Source of the DNA: Actinomycetota bacterium
GTDB lineage: Bacteria > Actinomycetota > CADDZG01 > WHSQ01
Direction: 5' to 3'
DNA length: 6,545 nt
Assembly: GCA_016781115.1 (NCBI GenBank)
Contig: JADDQX010000127.1
Span: 1 to 6,545 of the forward strand
Positions 5,549 through 6,545 of the stretch are shown in pieces. Both the position numbers and the translations under genes were made by a program. The notes under the pieces were generated by a model. That model was not told where the DNA came from. It was given only the letters and a program-made list of their open reading frames with translations, and searched no databases. Numbering within the stretch: the stretch's first letter is position 1; each line of letters starts with the position of its first letter.

Positions 5549-5958
5549 TGAAGAGACGCTGGATGACCCCGGCGCTCGCCGCCGCGCTGGTTCTTGTGTT
5601 GCTCTTCGGCGCGACCCCGGCGCAAGCCGCGCCTGCGGCCTCCGGCCCTGCCGGGTTCATCGCGGGTTTCGCGACCCCGGTGGTGGTGATCTCCGAAGGA
5701 GAGGGCATCACCTTCTACAACTTCGACATCGCGCCGCACGACTTCGTCGCGCTCGATGCATACCTGTCGAAACGAGCGGCGCGCAGGACCAAGTGGTGCA
5801 CCGCGTTCGAGGGTAAGTGCCCCCTGTTCTGGAGCCCCCGCATCGGCATCGGTCAGTCCGCTGAAGTCCTTGGGTTGGATGCGCTGAAGGGCGGCGATCG
5901 GTACCGCTTCTATTGCACGCTGCATCACAACATGGTCGGGACCCTGGTCGTCCGCTGA
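5548..5958 (+). CDS. Exported small cupredoxin (plastocyanin-like blue copper protein)
   Basis: The 136-residue protein has a signal peptide (MKRRW, hydrophobic core about 8-20, likely cleavage after AQA at 25-27). A single cupredoxin domain follows. The type 1 copper ligands are visible: His64 in APHDFVALD, then Cys123, His126 (or His127) and Met129 in FYCTLHHNMVGTL. The spacing C-x2-H-x2-M is that of many bacterial plastocyanin-like proteins. A loop between the ligands holds Cys84 and Cys91, probably a disulfide. The start ATG overlaps the stop of the preceding gene (TGATG) and has no obvious ribosome binding site of its own, so translation is probably coupled. The expected role is a soluble extracytoplasmic electron carrier. 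Its position between a copper monooxygenase-like protein and a PQQ-type dehydrogenase suggests it shuttles electrons between them; this is inference. Confidence 0.85.
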   Translation: MKRRWMTPALAAALVLVLLFGATPAQAAPAASGPAGFIAGFATPVVVISEGEGITFYNFDIAPHDFVALDAYLSKRAARRTKWCTAFEGKCPLFWSPRIGIGQSAEVLGLDALKGGDRYRFYCTLHHNMVGTLVVR

Positions 5959-6545
5959 TGCCGCCTCCCGTGCCGTCGACCTCCGCCCGTCTGCTCGCAG
6001 CCCTCTTTCTTGTCATGGGTGCGGCTGCTCCCGGAGTCGCGGCGCCCGCTCCTCGACCTTCACCGGTGAGGCTCGTGGAGCCGGGCTTCGTCGTCACCTC
6101 CTACGTTGCCTCCGGAGGAACCCCTTCCAGCCTCGCCTTCGGCCCCGACACCAGGAAGGGCGGCGAGGGCGATCGGCTGTACATCGCGGACTATGCGGGG
6201 AATCGCGTGCTGGTGGTCGACGACGTGGCGGGGGTGGGTGGCGAACCCGAGACATTCGCAGCGGGGTTCCGCGGCCCACTGGGGGTGCTGGCGGGGCCGG
6301 ACGGAAGCATCTACGTCGCCGATTCCGAAAGGTCGCGTGAAGGACCATGGGGGTTCCGCCCCTACGGCCGGGTGTGGCGGGTGCGAGATCTGAACGGCGA
6401 CGGCATCGCCGACAAACGGAGCCTCGTTCTGAAGGACCTCCCCAACGGGCGGCACAACACCAACGGCATGGCGTGGGGGGCCGATGGCCTCCTCTACGTG
6501 AGCAACGGCAACTCGACGGATGACGGCGTAGAAGGCGGCGAGTCG
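5958..6545 (+). CDS. Exported glucose/sorbosone dehydrogenase-like beta-propeller (N-terminal part)
   Basis: The frame starts at an ATG overlapping the previous stop (TGATG) and stays open for 196 codons to the window end, so the gene is incomplete. A signal peptide is present (Arg11, hydrophobic core 12-28, cleavage around VAA at 27-29). The propeller begins near residue 40, with blade-like strands such as RLYIADYAGNRVLVVD and GSIYVADSE. An aspartate-rich turn DLNGDGIADK (144-153) resembles a calcium-binding loop. NGRHNTNGMAWGADGLLYVS (from about residue 163) resembles the active-site strand of soluble PQQ sugar dehydrogenases, where the histidine (here His166) is the catalytic base. Such enzymes oxidise aldoses or sorbosone and often pass electrons to cytochromes or copper proteins. 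An NHL/SMP-30-type lactonase-like propeller is the main alternative. The missing C-terminus could hold a cytochrome or cupredoxin domain. Confidence 0.75.
   Translation, partial: MPPPVPSTSARLLAALFLVMGAAAPGVAAPAPRPSPVRLVEPGFVVTSYVASGGTPSSLAFGPDTRKGGEGDRLYIADYAGNRVLVVDDVAGVGGEPETFAAGFRGPLGVLAGPDGSIYVADSERSREGPWGFRPYGRVWRVRDLNGDGIADKRSLVLKDLPNGRHNTNGMAWGADGLLYVSNGNSTDDGVEGGES

Noticed and set aside
1..6545. CRISPR array, toxin-antitoxin pair, phage structural genes or an integrase
   Set aside because: No regularly spaced repeats and no recognisable proteins of these kinds were found on either strand.

Overview
The window is GC-rich with strongly GC-biased third codon positions. It carries secreted copper and PQQ-type proteins, a DUF2231-type remnant and GTG/TTG starts. 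This suggests an uncultured, high-GC actinobacterium-like soil or sediment lineage. That assignment is inferred from protein style only; no rRNA or other marker gene is present.

Left part (1-1970) is accessory and partly decayed. It holds a minus-strand DUF2231-type membrane protein broken by apparent one-base losses, a gene-poor stretch with one possible 41-residue hydrophobic peptide, and a cluster of short palindromes. Three copies of a tRNA 3' end (T-arm plus acceptor strand, most like tRNA-Glu) follow. Copies 1 and 3 bracket one minus-strand four-helix membrane protein gene. Repeated tRNA 3' ends are the usual footprint of site-specific integration, so this part looks like an integration hotspot with remnants.

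Middle part (1976-3832): a complete minus-strand class V (cysteine desulfurase-like) PLP enzyme. A short intergenic region then separates it from a plus-strand operon. That region holds candidate divergent promoters and a strong 13-bp hairpin just upstream of the operon's ribosome binding site.

Right part (3833-6545): three plus-strand genes joined by identical TGATG stop/start overlaps, all with signal peptides. The first is a large protein whose N-terminal region carries a full set of candidate ligands of a peptidylglycine/dopamine-monooxygenase-type dicopper site, fused to a C-terminal blue-copper (cupredoxin) domain. The second is a stand-alone small cupredoxin. The third, cut by the window end, is a glucose/sorbosone dehydrogenase-type beta-propeller. 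Together they suggest an exported electron chain in which a sugar or aldehyde dehydrogenase passes electrons through cupredoxins to a copper monooxygenase-like centre. This chain is an inference and the most interesting content of the window.
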